Part shown: positions 16,243-24,686 of the stretch, one piece after another | Layout of the letters: every line of letters begins with the position of its first letter | Numbering within the stretch: position 1 is the first letter of the stretch | Source of the DNA: CAADGL01 sp964643885 | Lineage (GTDB): Bacteria > Planctomycetota > Phycisphaerae > UBA1845 > Fen-1342 | NCBI GenBank assembly: GCA_964643885.1 | Contig: CAZXUI010000049.1 | Location: 1-34,093 of the forward strand | DNA length: 34,093 nt | Reading direction: 5' to 3' | Notes under the pieces: model-generated | Seen by the model: only the letters and a program-made list of their open reading frames with translations | What the model was told of the DNA's origin: nothing | Database searches by the model: none | Position numbers and translations under genes: made by a program

Positions 16243-18228
16243 TTACGAGCCGTAGTTGCTCAGCAGGATGAAGAGGTCGTCGAAGTCGGTGTCGCCGTCT
16301 CCGTCGAGGTCTCCGCAGTCGCTGACCAGGTAGCAGTTCAGCAGGGTGAAGAGATCGTCGAAGTCAACGTCGCCGTCGCCGTCGAGATCGCCTTCGACGG
16401 CCGGGGCCTGGGCCGCGACCATCATCGGGTCGCCGGTCTTGAAGAAGCCGACGGTGGCCTGCGTGTCGCGCGGCGGGCGGTCGGCGTCGAAGCGGAAGTT
16501 GTAGAGCGTGCCCCAGCGGATTGCGTTGGCGGCGGGGTTCTCGGCGAAGGTCTGGGTCGACCAGGTGAGCTGGCCGCCGGCGAGCGCGGGCACCCAGGGC
16601 GTGCCGCTGTAGCCGCCGCCGCCGATACCGTCGTTGGCGATGCCGGGGTGCTGCGGCGGGGCGTGGAAGCCAATGTTCGTCACCGTCGTGCCGGTGGGAA
16701 TCGGCACGCTGAACGACTGGATCGAGCGATCCAGGTTCATGTTGTAGACGGCGTACTCGTAGTGCCAGGTGTCGGGGTCGATCTGGGTGACCTTGTAGGC
16801 CAGGATGGCGACGCCGTCGACGCCGGGCTCGGGCTCGATCATCGACTGCGTGCTGCCCGTCCAGGCATTGATCGCCGGCTGCTCACGGATCGTGTTGCCG
16901 ACCCCGGTGAAGCTGTAGGTCCCGCCTGAGACGCCGGTGACGCTGAAGCGGCGGTGGGAGACGTTGTTGTACTGGTTGTTGGCGATGCCGTTGTTGGGCA
17001 GGTATTCGTGCGGCGAGACGTACTGCCCCTCGCCGTAGTAGATCGCGGTGCCGTTGCCGTTGATCGACTGATCCAGGTCGTCGTCGTGGACGCGGATGCG
17101 GTGCGTGACACCGTCGTGCACGTGGCCGGTGTGGTTGTTCGCGTTGGACGGATAGGCACCCGTGAACGGGTTGACCCAGGCCCGCGAGCCCAGACCGCCC
17201 TGGCTGGCGTTCAGACTCGCGCCGTACGGATCAGAGCAGCCGGGGCAAAGCGTCGAGCCCGAGCAGCCGCCCTGGCAGCCGAAGCCGCACTCGTTGAGCT
17301 GAAGCGCGGTGAACGCGTGCTTGAGCCACGACTGGCCGATCTGCTCGAAGCGGTCGTCGCGAAGCCGATAGAGGTTCTGTGGAATCACGGGGTGATCGGT
17401 GTTCGGCAGCGAGAACCAATGCAGCGGGACGTTGCCCTTGTTGCAGGACGACGTGCCGATGGCCAGGCCCACGAACGAGCCTGCCCGCCCGAACTGCGAC
17501 ATCGACGGCAGCACGCCGACGATCACGTCCGGTCCCGGGTTCGGGAAGCCGCGCGTGCCGGAATCGCCCGACGGCGGGAGCGTGACCTGAAGCGGCCGAT
17601 CGCTGCCGTCATACACCGTCTCCTGAATCGTCTCGAGCAGGGCCGCGAAGCTGAGCTGGCCGACGAAACGGCCGGCGGCGGCCGGCTGCCCGAGCGACTG
17701 GGCCAGCTCTTGCGTGACGCGGAGATTGCCGGTCGACTCGCTCAACAAACCGGTTGCCGCGTCGAAATCGGTGCTCACGCCGGTGAGCTCGAAGAGCCGC
17801 TGCGTGCCGGACAGCACGACATACTCAAAGGGCTCGGTCTGGCTGGCGGCCGGCTGAATCGTCAGCGTGCCGAGTGAGAGGCTGGCGCCGTCGACGGTGG
17901 AGAGGACGAAGTCGGTCGCAAGATCTACATCGCCGCCGAGCGCCCGCCGCACCTGGTCATTGACGACGACGACCTGGAGCGAGCTGTCGGTCGAGATGGG
18001 CAGGTCTACGGCGCCGGCGGCCAGGCTGCTGGCGCTGCCCACCGAAAGCCCCAGCTCGCGCAGGGCCGCGCCGTCCCATTCGACCGAGGCGGTGCCTTGC
18101 GTGATCTGCATCAGGCGTTCGATGATCGGTGCGTCGAGATCCGCGGCTGCCGGCAACGCCAGCATGCCGCCGGTCAGGCAGGCCGCGCCGAGCGCGAAAC
18201 TGTTGCGAAGACTGAAAATGCGCATCAC
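16243..18228 (-). CDS. Secreted protein of unknown family with dockerin-like tail (paralogue 1)
   Basis: A 661-residue protein with a signal peptide (cleavage near 29, after PAAA). I do not recognise the main domain. Conserved with the next gene are GTRGFPNPGPD, a CNKG motif, HPVIPQNLYRL, RFEQIGQSW, a Cys cluster (CGFGC and CPGCSD), SRAWVNPFTG, NNHTGHVHDG, NGIANNQYNNV and WGTLYNFRF. The cysteine pattern suggests disulfides or a bound metal. The tail has two calcium-loop repeats (GDLDGDGDVDFDDL and GDLDGDGDTDFDDL). A sigma-70-like promoter lies upstream (18334-18362). It is a tandem paralogue of 18425-20458. The function is unknown; an extracellular or cell-surface role is inferred from the signal peptide and tail. 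Confidence 0.85.
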   Translation of the reverse strand: MMRIFSLRNSFALGAACLTGGMLALPAAADLDAPIIERLMQITQGTASVEWDGAALRELGLSVGSASSLAAGAVDLPISTDSSLQVVVVNDQVRRALGGDVDLATDFVLSTVDGASLSLGTLTIQPAASQTEPFEYVVLSGTQRLFELTGVSTDFDAATGLLSESTGNLRVTQELAQSLGQPAAAGRFVGQLSFAALLETIQETVYDGSDRPLQVTLPPSGDSGTRGFPNPGPDVIVGVLPSMSQFGRAGSFVGLAIGTSSCNKGNVPLHWFSLPNTDHPVIPQNLYRLRDDRFEQIGQSWLKHAFTALQLNECGFGCQGGCSGSTLCPGCSDPYGASLNASQGGLGSRAWVNPFTGAYPSNANNHTGHVHDGVTHRIRVHDDDLDQSINGNGTAIYYGEGQYVSPHEYLPNNGIANNQYNNVSHRRFSVTGVSGGTYSFTGVGNTIREQPAINAWTGSTQSMIEPEPGVDGVAILAYKVTQIDPDTWHYEYAVYNMNLDRSIQSFSVPIPTGTTVTNIGFHAPPQHPGIANDGIGGGGYSGTPWVPALAGGQLTWSTQTFAENPAANAIRWGTLYNFRFDADRPPRDTQATVGFFKTGDPMMVAAQAPAVEGDLDGDGDVDFDDLFTLLNCYLVSDCGDLDGDGDTDFDDLFILLSNYGS

Positions 18229-18333
18229 TGAAACGTCCTCCCAAGTCCACGTAGGTTAGATGTGGATGCCCGAACCCGGCCTGTGGAGCGCGCCGGGCGG
18301 AACCTCCGAAAAGCAGGTCGGCCGCAGGCTTCG

Positions 18334-18362
18334 ACTATAGCGGCGTGGCCCTGGCGGGCCAA
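18334..18362 (-). promoter_or_regulatory. Sigma-70-like promoter upstream of secreted paralogue 1
   Basis: On the minus strand TTGGCC (18362-18357) and TATAGT (18339-18334) are separated by exactly 17 bp. They match 4 of 6 and 5 of 6 consensus bases. A perfect 6-bp hairpin (18346-18351 with 18356-18361) lies in the spacer, which could be an operator. It stands about 105 bp before the start codon at 18228. Confidence 0.5.
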
Positions 18363-18424
18363 GACGAAGTCAGGAAAATCGCACGTCCGATATAACGCAC
18401 GTGAAGCGATCGCGCGCACGGCGG

Positions 18425-20458
18425 CTACGTGCCGTAGTTCGCCAGCAGCGCGACGAGATCATCGAAGTCCGTGTCGCCGTCGGCGTCGACATCGCCGCAG
18501 GCTCCGGCGCTGTAACACGCCAGCAGCGCGACGAGGTCCTGAAAGTCCACGTCGCCGTCATTGTCGAGATCGCCCGCCAGCCCCGGCGCGACGGCGGCCG
18601 CACTGAAATCCACGCCGCCCGCGAAGGGCGCGAGCACGGCGGAGACGGGCCGGGGGCTCTGCGTGGCGCGGAAGCGGAAGTTGTAGAGCGTGCCCCAGCG
18701 AACGGCGTTGGCGTTCGGGTTCTGCGCCTGCGTGTCGGTCGACCACTCGATGGATGTGGCGCTGAGCGCGAGCGACCAGGGCGCGTCGCTCAGGCCCTCG
18801 TCGTTGAAGGTGCCGTCGGCCGGCCAGCCGGGATGCTGCGGCGGGCCATGGAAGCCCGTGTCGCTGATGACCGCATCGGCCGGCAGCGGAAAGCGGATCG
18901 AGCGGACGGAGCGGCTGTAGTTCATGTTGTAAAGCGCATATTCATAGCTCCACAGGCCGCCTTCCGGGCCGGTGACGCGGTAGGCCAGGTAGAGCGCGCC
19001 GTCCTGCCCGGGCTCGGGCTCGAGCGCGACGACCGTCGCGCCCGGCCAGGCGAAGATCGCCGGCGTCTCGGCCACCGTGGCGTCGGCGGGAGTGAATGCA
19101 TACGTCTCGCCCGCGTTGCCGAGCACGTCGTAGCGGCGATAGGCGACGTTGTTGTACTGGTTGTTTGCGACGCCGTTGAAGCCGATGTGCTCGTCGGGCG
19201 AGACCACCTGTCCTTCGGCGAAGTACTCCGCCTGATCGTTGCCGTTGAGGTCCTGGGCCAGATCGTCGTCGCTGACGATCACGCGGTACGAAAGTCCGTC
19301 GGTCACGTGGCCGGTGTGGTCGTTGGCGTTGGCCGGAAAGACGCCCGTGAAGGGGTGAATCCAGACCCGCGAGCCGAGGGCGCTCTGGGCGGAATTGAGC
19401 GAGGCGCTGTACGAATCCGAGCAGCCGGGGCAGAGCGGCGCGTTGACACCCGTGCAGCCGGGCGTGCAGCCGAAGCCGCACGCGTCGCGGTTCAGCACGC
19501 CGAAGATGTGCTTGGCGAACGACTGGCCGATCTGCTCGAAGCGGCCGTCCTTGAGGCGGTAGAGGTTCTGCATGATGACCGGATGCTCGACGAGCGGCAT
19601 CGGCGCCCAGCGAACCTGCGTGTCGCCCTTGTTGCAGGCGATCGTGCCGACGGCGAGGCCCACCTGGTCGCCGACGCGGCCGAACTGCTGCACGCCGGTC
19701 AGGTCGGCGACGATCAGATCGGGACCGGGGTTCGGGTAGCCACGGGTGCCGGGCGGGGGCGGGGGGATCGCGGCGGGCTCACGGGCCGACGGCGCGGATT
19801 CGAGCCGCGGATCGAGCTCCATCAGGTCGCTCAGCAGGTGCAGTTTCGTGCGGCCGACGATCCGGCCGGCCAGGTCCGTGCGGCCGACGGCGGCGGCCAG
19901 CTCGGGTGCGATACGCATATCCGCGCCGCGATCGATCAGGGACCCGCCGATGGCGTCGAACTCGATATTGGTTCCGGTGATCTCGAAGAGCCGCGTGCCG
20001 GTGGCCGCTTCGACCCAGACGAAGTCGCCGGCGGCGTGCGGCGCGGTGTCCGCGATGATGAGGACGTTTCCACCGCCGAACTTTCGTCCGTCCGGGCCGC
20101 GAAGCGTCAGCTCCAGCGGAGCGGTCAGCGATCCACCGAGCATGCGGCCGAATTGGTCGTTGACGATGACGAATTCGAGCGCGGCGTCGGTGAGCGGCAT
20201 CTCGCCGCTGAGCGACTCGCAGTCGCCCAGCCACGCCGAGCTTTCGAGCATCAACCCTGCGTCGCGCAGGGCCTCGAGATTCAGCGTGAGTCCCACCTGT
20301 CCGGCAACGACCGTGCGCGATTCCACGCGTGTCGTGGAGTACTGCCCGAGCGCGCTCGTCACGAATGCGACGAGCACGGCGGCCAGCGCGGCCAAGGGCC
20401 GCCTGACGGTCGGGCCCGTTCGAGCGCAGCCGCGCGAAGAAAAGCGTCCCGCTCTCAA
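18425..20458 (-). CDS. Secreted protein of unknown family with dockerin-like tail (paralogue 2)
   Basis: A 677-residue protein if translation starts at TTG 20458. That codon has AGGAG 7 nt upstream and gives a clean signal peptide (RRPLAALAAVLVAFVTSALG). A longer ATG-started frame (to 20596) would put this signal peptide far inside the protein. The core shares its landmarks with the neighbouring 661-residue protein: GTRGYPNPGPD, CNKG, HPVIMQNLYRL, RFEQIGQSF, CGFGC and CPGCSD, NDHTGHVTDG, NGVANNQYNNV and WGTLYNFRF. A proline-rich stretch (IPPPPPG) sits before the first landmark. The tail again has two calcium-loop repeats (GDLDNDGDVDFQDL and GDVDADGDTDFDDL). No function can be assigned. Confidence 0.85.
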   Translation of the reverse strand: MRAGRFSSRGCARTGPTVRRPLAALAAVLVAFVTSALGQYSTTRVESRTVVAGQVGLTLNLEALRDAGLMLESSAWLGDCESLSGEMPLTDAALEFVIVNDQFGRMLGGSLTAPLELTLRGPDGRKFGGGNVLIIADTAPHAAGDFVWVEAATGTRLFEITGTNIEFDAIGGSLIDRGADMRIAPELAAAVGRTDLAGRIVGRTKLHLLSDLMELDPRLESAPSAREPAAIPPPPPGTRGYPNPGPDLIVADLTGVQQFGRVGDQVGLAVGTIACNKGDTQVRWAPMPLVEHPVIMQNLYRLKDGRFEQIGQSFAKHIFGVLNRDACGFGCTPGCTGVNAPLCPGCSDSYSASLNSAQSALGSRVWIHPFTGVFPANANDHTGHVTDGLSYRVIVSDDDLAQDLNGNDQAEYFAEGQVVSPDEHIGFNGVANNQYNNVAYRRYDVLGNAGETYAFTPADATVAETPAIFAWPGATVVALEPEPGQDGALYLAYRVTGPEGGLWSYEYALYNMNYSRSVRSIRFPLPADAVISDTGFHGPPQHPGWPADGTFNDEGLSDAPWSLALSATSIEWSTDTQAQNPNANAVRWGTLYNFRFRATQSPRPVSAVLAPFAGGVDFSAAAVAPGLAGDLDNDGDVDFQDLVALLACYSAGACGDVDADGDTDFDDLVALLANYGT

Positions 20459-20746
20459 GATGCAGCTCCTTCCCCGGCCAGATGCTCCCCCCGAGATTCG
20501 AATCGACGAACCCAAGCGGATTGGTGACGGCCCGTGTCGTTCGGCCCCGACGCCCGCCGCGTGAGCGGCTCGCTCGCCGGTTGCTGATTTTACCACTCGG
20601 CCGAGGCCCTCGCCATCGATGGAAAAAACGGTGTGACGAACGCCTTCGACCCAGCGATTATCGGCTCGGTCGGCCGACCGGGACAGGCCGGTCGCCGGCG
20701 GCCGGCCGCTTCCCGCCCGGCCGGCGTTTCGGCTACGCTACGCCGC
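20459..20746. promoter_or_regulatory. Divergent region between secreted paralogue 2 and pyrR
   Basis: 288 bp with divergent start codons. On the minus strand TAAAAT lies 17 bp from a poor -35 (TGGCGA). The last 100 bp before pyrR are extremely GC-rich and self-complementary, including the 14-bp palindrome CGGTCGGCCGACCG. I could not find the PyrR-binding loop consensus known from Gram-positive attenuators, nor a Shine-Dalgarno sequence for pyrR. Confidence 0.35.
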
Positions 20747-21268
20747 ATGACCAAGCTGATGACCCGGCAGCAATTGGAAGAGACGCTCGAGCGGATGGCC
20801 CGGCAGATCGCGGCGGCCGCCCCCAAGGACGCCTCGATCGCCGTGGTGGGCATCCGGCGGCGTGGCGAGGTGCTGGCTCGGCGGCTGATGCCGCTGCTCA
20901 AGCAGGCCGGCGCCGAAGCGCAGCACTACGGGGCGCTGGATATCACGCTCTACCGCGACGACCTGACGACGATCGGCCCGGCGGCCGTGCTGCGTGGCAC
21001 GGAGATCGACTTCAACGTGACCGATACGTGGCTGGTGCTGGTGGACGACGTGCTCTACACGGGCCGGTCGGTGCGGTCGGCGCTGGACGCGCTGACTGAC
21101 CTGGGGCGGCCGCGGGCGATCAAGCTGGCGGTGCTGGTGGACCGCGGCTGGCGCGAGCTGCCGATTCAACCGGATTTCGTGGGTAAACAGGTCGAAACCA
21201 CGGCGCAGAACATCGTCAAGGTGAAGCTGGTTGAGGTGGACGGGGTTGACGAGGTGGAGCTGGTATGA
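20747..21268 (+). CDS. pyrR: PyrR-type bifunctional pyrimidine regulator/uracil phosphoribosyltransferase
   Basis: A 173-residue type I phosphoribosyltransferase. Signatures are an N-terminal TRQQLEETLERMARQI, VVGIRRRGEVLARRL, ALDITLYRDDL and the PRPP loop VLVDDVLYTGRSVRSAL. In Gram-positives PyrR binds pyr mRNA to cause attenuation and has weak UPRTase activity. Here its place just before pyrB supports PyrR rather than a generic transferase. The ATG at 20747 begins the conserved region. The stop overlaps pyrB (ATGA). RNA-binding regulation in this organism is inferred. Confidence 0.93.
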   Translation: MTKLMTRQQLEETLERMARQIAAAAPKDASIAVVGIRRRGEVLARRLMPLLKQAGAEAQHYGALDITLYRDDLTTIGPAAVLRGTEIDFNVTDTWLVLVDDVLYTGRSVRSALDALTDLGRPRAIKLAVLVDRGWRELPIQPDFVGKQVETTAQNIVKVKLVEVDGVDEVELV

Positions 21269-22227
21269 CGCCCGCCACAGAACGGCCGGTCTGGAAGCGC
21301 AAGCACCTGCTGACGCTCTCGGAGCTCTCGCGCGAGGAGCTGCTGTACGTGCTGGACACGGCCGAGAGCTTCAAGGAAGTCTCGACGCGGAGCGTCAAGA
21401 AGGTGCCGGCGCTGCGCGGCCGCGTGGTCGTGAACATGTTTTTCGAGGAGAGCACGCGGACGCGGATGAGCTTCGAGCTGGCGGCGCAGCGGCTCAGCGC
21501 GGATGTGATCGACTTTACGGAGATCGTCTCGTCGACCAAGAAAGGGGAGAGCCTGGTCGACACGGCCCGCAACATCGAGGCGATGGGCGTGGACTTCATG
21601 GTGTTGCGGCATCGCTCGGCGGGGGCGGCGCTGATGCTGACGCGGGCGGTGAGCTGCTGCGTCGTGAATGCGGGCGACGGTCAGCACGCGCACCCGACGC
21701 AGGGTCTGCTGGATCTGTTCACGATCCGCGAGGTGAAGGGGCGGATCGAGGGGCTGAGCGTGGCGATCGTGGGGGACATCGCCCACTCGCGCGTGGCGCG
21801 CTCGGACCTTCAGGGGTTGCTCAAGCTGGGTGCGAAGGTGACGCTGGTCGGCCCGCCGACGCTCGTGCCGGGTGCGTTTCGCGAGCTGGGGGCGCGGGTG
21901 GTGCACGACCTGGACGCGGTGCTGCCGGAGATGGACGTCGTCAACATGCTCCGCATTCAGAAGGAGCGCATCACCAGCAGCGTCTTCCCCTCCGTGCGCG
22001 AGTATGTGCGGCTCTTCGGAATGAATCGCGACCGGCTGGCGCAGTGCAAGCCCGACGTGCTGATCATGCACCCGGGGCCGGTCAATCGCGGGATCGAGCT
22101 CGCGGCCGACGTGGCCGACGGGCCGAACTCGAGCATCCTGCGGCAGGTGACCAACGGGCTTGCGGTCCGCATGGCGGTGCTCTTTCTCTGCCAGCAGGCG
22201 GCCAGCGGCGAGGCGAACGCGGCGTAG
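21265..22227 (+). CDS. pyrB: Aspartate carbamoyltransferase catalytic subunit
   Basis: A 320-residue ATCase catalytic chain, which condenses carbamoyl phosphate with aspartate in pyrimidine synthesis. Seen are the carbamoyl-phosphate loop FFEESTRTRMSFE, an SSTKKGES loop, VLRHRSAG, NAGDGQHAHPTQGLLDLF, GDIAHSRVARS and the HPGPVNRGIEL motif. Length is that of the catalytic chain without a fused regulatory domain; no pyrI is present. It overlaps pyrR by 4 bp and is probably co-translated with it. Confidence 0.97.
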   Translation: MTPATERPVWKRKHLLTLSELSREELLYVLDTAESFKEVSTRSVKKVPALRGRVVVNMFFEESTRTRMSFELAAQRLSADVIDFTEIVSSTKKGESLVDTARNIEAMGVDFMVLRHRSAGAALMLTRAVSCCVVNAGDGQHAHPTQGLLDLFTIREVKGRIEGLSVAIVGDIAHSRVARSDLQGLLKLGAKVTLVGPPTLVPGAFRELGARVVHDLDAVLPEMDVVNMLRIQKERITSSVFPSVREYVRLFGMNRDRLAQCKPDVLIMHPGPVNRGIELAADVADGPNSSILRQVTNGLAVRMAVLFLCQQAASGEANAA

Positions 22228-22258
22228 CGCCTGATCGGCCGGCGGTCTGCATCAGGCG
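22228..22258. terminator. Hairpin between convergent pyrB and methyltransferase genes
   Basis: A perfect 8-bp inverted repeat (CGCCTGAT at 22228-22235, ATCAGGCG at 22251-22258) begins immediately after the pyrB stop and covers the stop of the opposing gene. It has a 15-nt loop and no T-tract. Its position suits a bidirectional terminator. Confidence 0.5.
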
Positions 22259-23211
22259 GGGGTGATGCCGATTCGCGAAGCGATGGCGGCGACATGGTCC
22301 GGCGTCGTGCCGCAGCAGCCGCCGACGATCTGCGCGCCGAGGCGTACCCATTCCGCCGCCGCTGCCGCGTAGCGCTGCGGCTCCATTTCCTGAGAGAAGC
22401 TCCAGCCGCAGATCGGGTCGGGGTTGCCGATGTGTCCGTAGGCGATCAGCGGGCGGTCGGTCGCGGCGCGGAGGCGCGGCAGGTGACGGGTCAGGCCGGA
22501 CGGCGGAATGCAGTTGAGCCCGATCGCGATCGCGCCCAGCGAAACCGCTGCTTCGACGACCGGCTCGAGCCGCTCGCCGCTGAGCAGATCGCCGGACTCG
22601 TTTGCGACGATCGAGACGACGAACGGCAGACCGCACGCCGCGGCCGCGCCGGCCGCCGCCGTGACTTCGCGGGCGGTGTTCATGGTCTCGATCCAGATCA
22701 GGTCCGGCTCGGCCGCGGCGAGCCACTCGGCCATCCGGCCGTGCTCGCGGCGCAGCGTGGGTTCGTCGGGTACGCGCTCGGGGTGATAGCAGTCCTCGAC
22801 GGGCGCGAGGCTGGCGGCGACCCAGACGGCGGGAGGGCGAGGCGCGGCGTCGCGCGGGCGCAGGTCGGCGGACACTTCGCCGCGGCGGAGCGACAATCCC
22901 TCGGCCGCCCCGGCCCGTGCGAGTTGGACGGCCACGCGATTCAGCTCCGGTCCGGAATCCATGAGCCCGGCGGCGGCGAGCGTGCGCGGATTCGTGCGAA
23001 ACGTGTTCGCGACGACGATCTCCGCGCCGGCCGCGACGTACTCGCGGTGAATCGCCTGGACCACGTCCGGGTGTGAGCGCAGCGCCCCGGCCGACCAGAG
23101 CGGGAGCGGAGTATCCACGCCGCGGCGGGTCAGCTCCGTGCCGGTGGCGCCGTCCAGGATGACGGGCCCCGCCTCCAGCCGTTCGAGCAGCTCGGCCCCC
23201 GTGTCGCGCAT
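22252..23211 (-). CDS. Homocysteine S-methyltransferase family protein
   Basis: A 319-residue single-domain Pfam S-methyltransferase (MmuM/BHMT-like). Signatures are LDGATGTELTRRG, ANTFRTNPRTL and the zinc ligands Cys234 (GLNC) and Cys299-Cys300 (GGCCGT). These proteins transfer a methyl group to homocysteine or a related thiol from S-methylmethionine, betaine or another donor. The donor cannot be told here. The ATG at 23211 has GGAGG 7 nt upstream. It is on the minus strand and splits the plus-strand pyrB and pyrC genes. It is divergent from pyrC over 141 bp. Confidence 0.9.
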   Translation of the reverse strand: MRDTGAELLERLEAGPVILDGATGTELTRRGVDTPLPLWSAGALRSHPDVVQAIHREYVAAGAEIVVANTFRTNPRTLAAAGLMDSGPELNRVAVQLARAGAAEGLSLRRGEVSADLRPRDAAPRPPAVWVAASLAPVEDCYHPERVPDEPTLRREHGRMAEWLAAAEPDLIWIETMNTAREVTAAAGAAAACGLPFVVSIVANESGDLLSGERLEPVVEAAVSLGAIAIGLNCIPPSGLTRHLPRLRAATDRPLIAYGHIGNPDPICGWSFSQEMEPQRYAAAAAEWVRLGAQIVGGCCGTTPDHVAAIASRIGITPA

Positions 23212-23352
23212 CGTCGCACCTCCGCGGCGAATAGGAGAACGCCGCGCCTGCCGTTATGATAGCCGCTCGACCTGGACCGCCCGGCTGGCGCCGCTGCGCC
23301 GCGCCGGCGCGGCATGGTTGGACCGCCTTCGCACGTTGCAGGACGAATCCCC

Positions 23353-24648
23353 ATGGCACAGACGCTTCTGGTTCGCGGCGGACGAGTGATCGACCCCGCT
23401 CAGCAGATCGACGAGGTCGCCGACGTGGCGATCGCCGACGGAAAGGTTGCGGCGATCGGGCGCTCCGCGCCGCGCTCCGCGGACGAGGTCATCGACGCGG
23501 CCGGCATGATCGTCTCGCCCGGCCTGATCGACATGCACGTGCATCTGCGCGAGCCCGGGGGCGAGGACCGCGAGACGATCGAGAGCGGGACGGCCGCGGC
23601 GGCCGCCGGCGGCTTTACGGCCGTGGCGTGCATGCCGAATACGGACCCGCCGCTCGACAGTGATGCGGAGATCGAGTTTGTTCTGCGCCAGGCGCTGCGG
23701 ACGGCGAGCACGCACGTGTATCCGGTGGGGGCGATCACGAAGGGGCGGGCGGGCAAGGAGCTGGCGGAGGTCGGGCTGATGCTGCGGGCGGGGGCGGTGG
23801 CGTTCAGCGACGACGGGGAGGGGATCGCCGACCCTGGCGTGTGTCTGCGGGCCATGTCCTACCTGAGCATGTTCGATGCGCTGTTCATTCAGCACTGCGA
23901 GGATCGGTCGATCGCCGGCAGTGGCTGCATGCACGCGGGCGTGACGAGCACGCGGCTCGGGCTGCCGGGGATTCCGGCCCTGGCAGAGGTGCTGATGGTG
24001 CAGCGCGACATCGCGCTGGCGCGGCAGTCGGGAGTGCGCTATCACGTGGCGCATATCTCGACCTCGGGCGCGGTCGAGCTGGTTCGGCAGGCGCGCCGCG
24101 CGGGCGTCAAGGTGTCGACCGAGGTCTGCCCGCATCATCTGCTGCTGACGGATGAATGCTGCGCCGGCTATGACCCGAATTTCAAGATGAACCCGCCGCT
24201 GCGCAGCCGGGCAGACGTGGAGGCGTGCATCGAGGGCGTGCGCGACGGCACGATCGAGTGCCTGATTACGGACCACGCGCCGCACAGCCATCAGGACAAG
24301 GAGATGGGATTTCAGGAGGCGCCGTTCGGCATCATCGGGCTCGAAACGGCTCTGCCGCTGTTCATCCGCGCCCTGATCGAGCCGAAAGTGATCGACTGGC
24401 CGCGGCTGATCGCGCTGATGTCGGCGAATCCCGCGCGGTTGCTTCGCGTTCCCGGAGGTACGCTGGAAGTCGGCTCGCCCGGGGATGTCACGATTATCGA
24501 CCCGCAGGCGGAGTGGACGATCGATCCCGAGCGGTTCCGCTCACGCAGCCGCAATTCGCCCTTCCGCGGTTGGAAAGTCCGCGGGCGGGCCGCGGCCACG
24601 ATTGTGGGGGGAGTTGTGCGCTACCGCGCCGCCCAGGGCGGGCGCTAA
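23353..24648 (+). CDS. pyrC: Dihydroorotase, class I
   Basis: A 431-residue amidohydrolase that closes carbamoyl aspartate to dihydroorotate. Metal ligands and active-site motifs are visible: DMHVHLREPG (His62, His64), MPNTDPP, an AFSDDGEG loop (Asp153/154, the aspartate typical of class I enzymes that lack the carboxylated lysine), His181 in FIQHCED, His234 in HVAHIST and TDHAPH (307-312). The ATG at 23353 is chosen over an in-frame upstream ATG because MAQTLLVRGGRVIDP starts the conserved fold. Class I enzymes often form complexes with PyrB, which is encoded 1.1 kb upstream. Confidence 0.96.
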   Translation: MAQTLLVRGGRVIDPAQQIDEVADVAIADGKVAAIGRSAPRSADEVIDAAGMIVSPGLIDMHVHLREPGGEDRETIESGTAAAAAGGFTAVACMPNTDPPLDSDAEIEFVLRQALRTASTHVYPVGAITKGRAGKELAEVGLMLRAGAVAFSDDGEGIADPGVCLRAMSYLSMFDALFIQHCEDRSIAGSGCMHAGVTSTRLGLPGIPALAEVLMVQRDIALARQSGVRYHVAHISTSGAVELVRQARRAGVKVSTEVCPHHLLLTDECCAGYDPNFKMNPPLRSRADVEACIEGVRDGTIECLITDHAPHSHQDKEMGFQEAPFGIIGLETALPLFIRALIEPKVIDWPRLIALMSANPARLLRVPGGTLEVGSPGDVTIIDPQAEWTIDPERFRSRSRNSPFRGWKVRGRAAATIVGGVVRYRAAQGGR

Positions 24649-24653
24649 GCAAC

Positions 24654-24679
24654 GCGGCGCGGTGCGGAGCACGCGCCGC
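24654..24679. terminator. Hairpin between convergent pyrC and HlyD-type genes
   Basis: A nearly perfect 11-bp stem (24654-24665 with 24669-24679, one bulged G) with a GGA loop lies between the two convergent stops. There is no T-tract. Its placement suggests a bidirectional transcription end. Confidence 0.55.
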
Positions 24680-24686
24680 CGCAGAC

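Noticed and set aside
14479..16929. 816-codon plus-strand frame
   Set aside because: It is antisense to two secreted-protein genes that have signal peptides and domains; the composition is that of a shadow.
18401..20527. 708-codon plus-strand frame
   Set aside because: It is antisense to the paralogue 2 gene and has no recognisable motif.
20646..20746. Classical PyrR attenuator before pyrR
   Set aside because: The region is self-complementary, but I found neither the binding-loop consensus nor a T-tract terminator.
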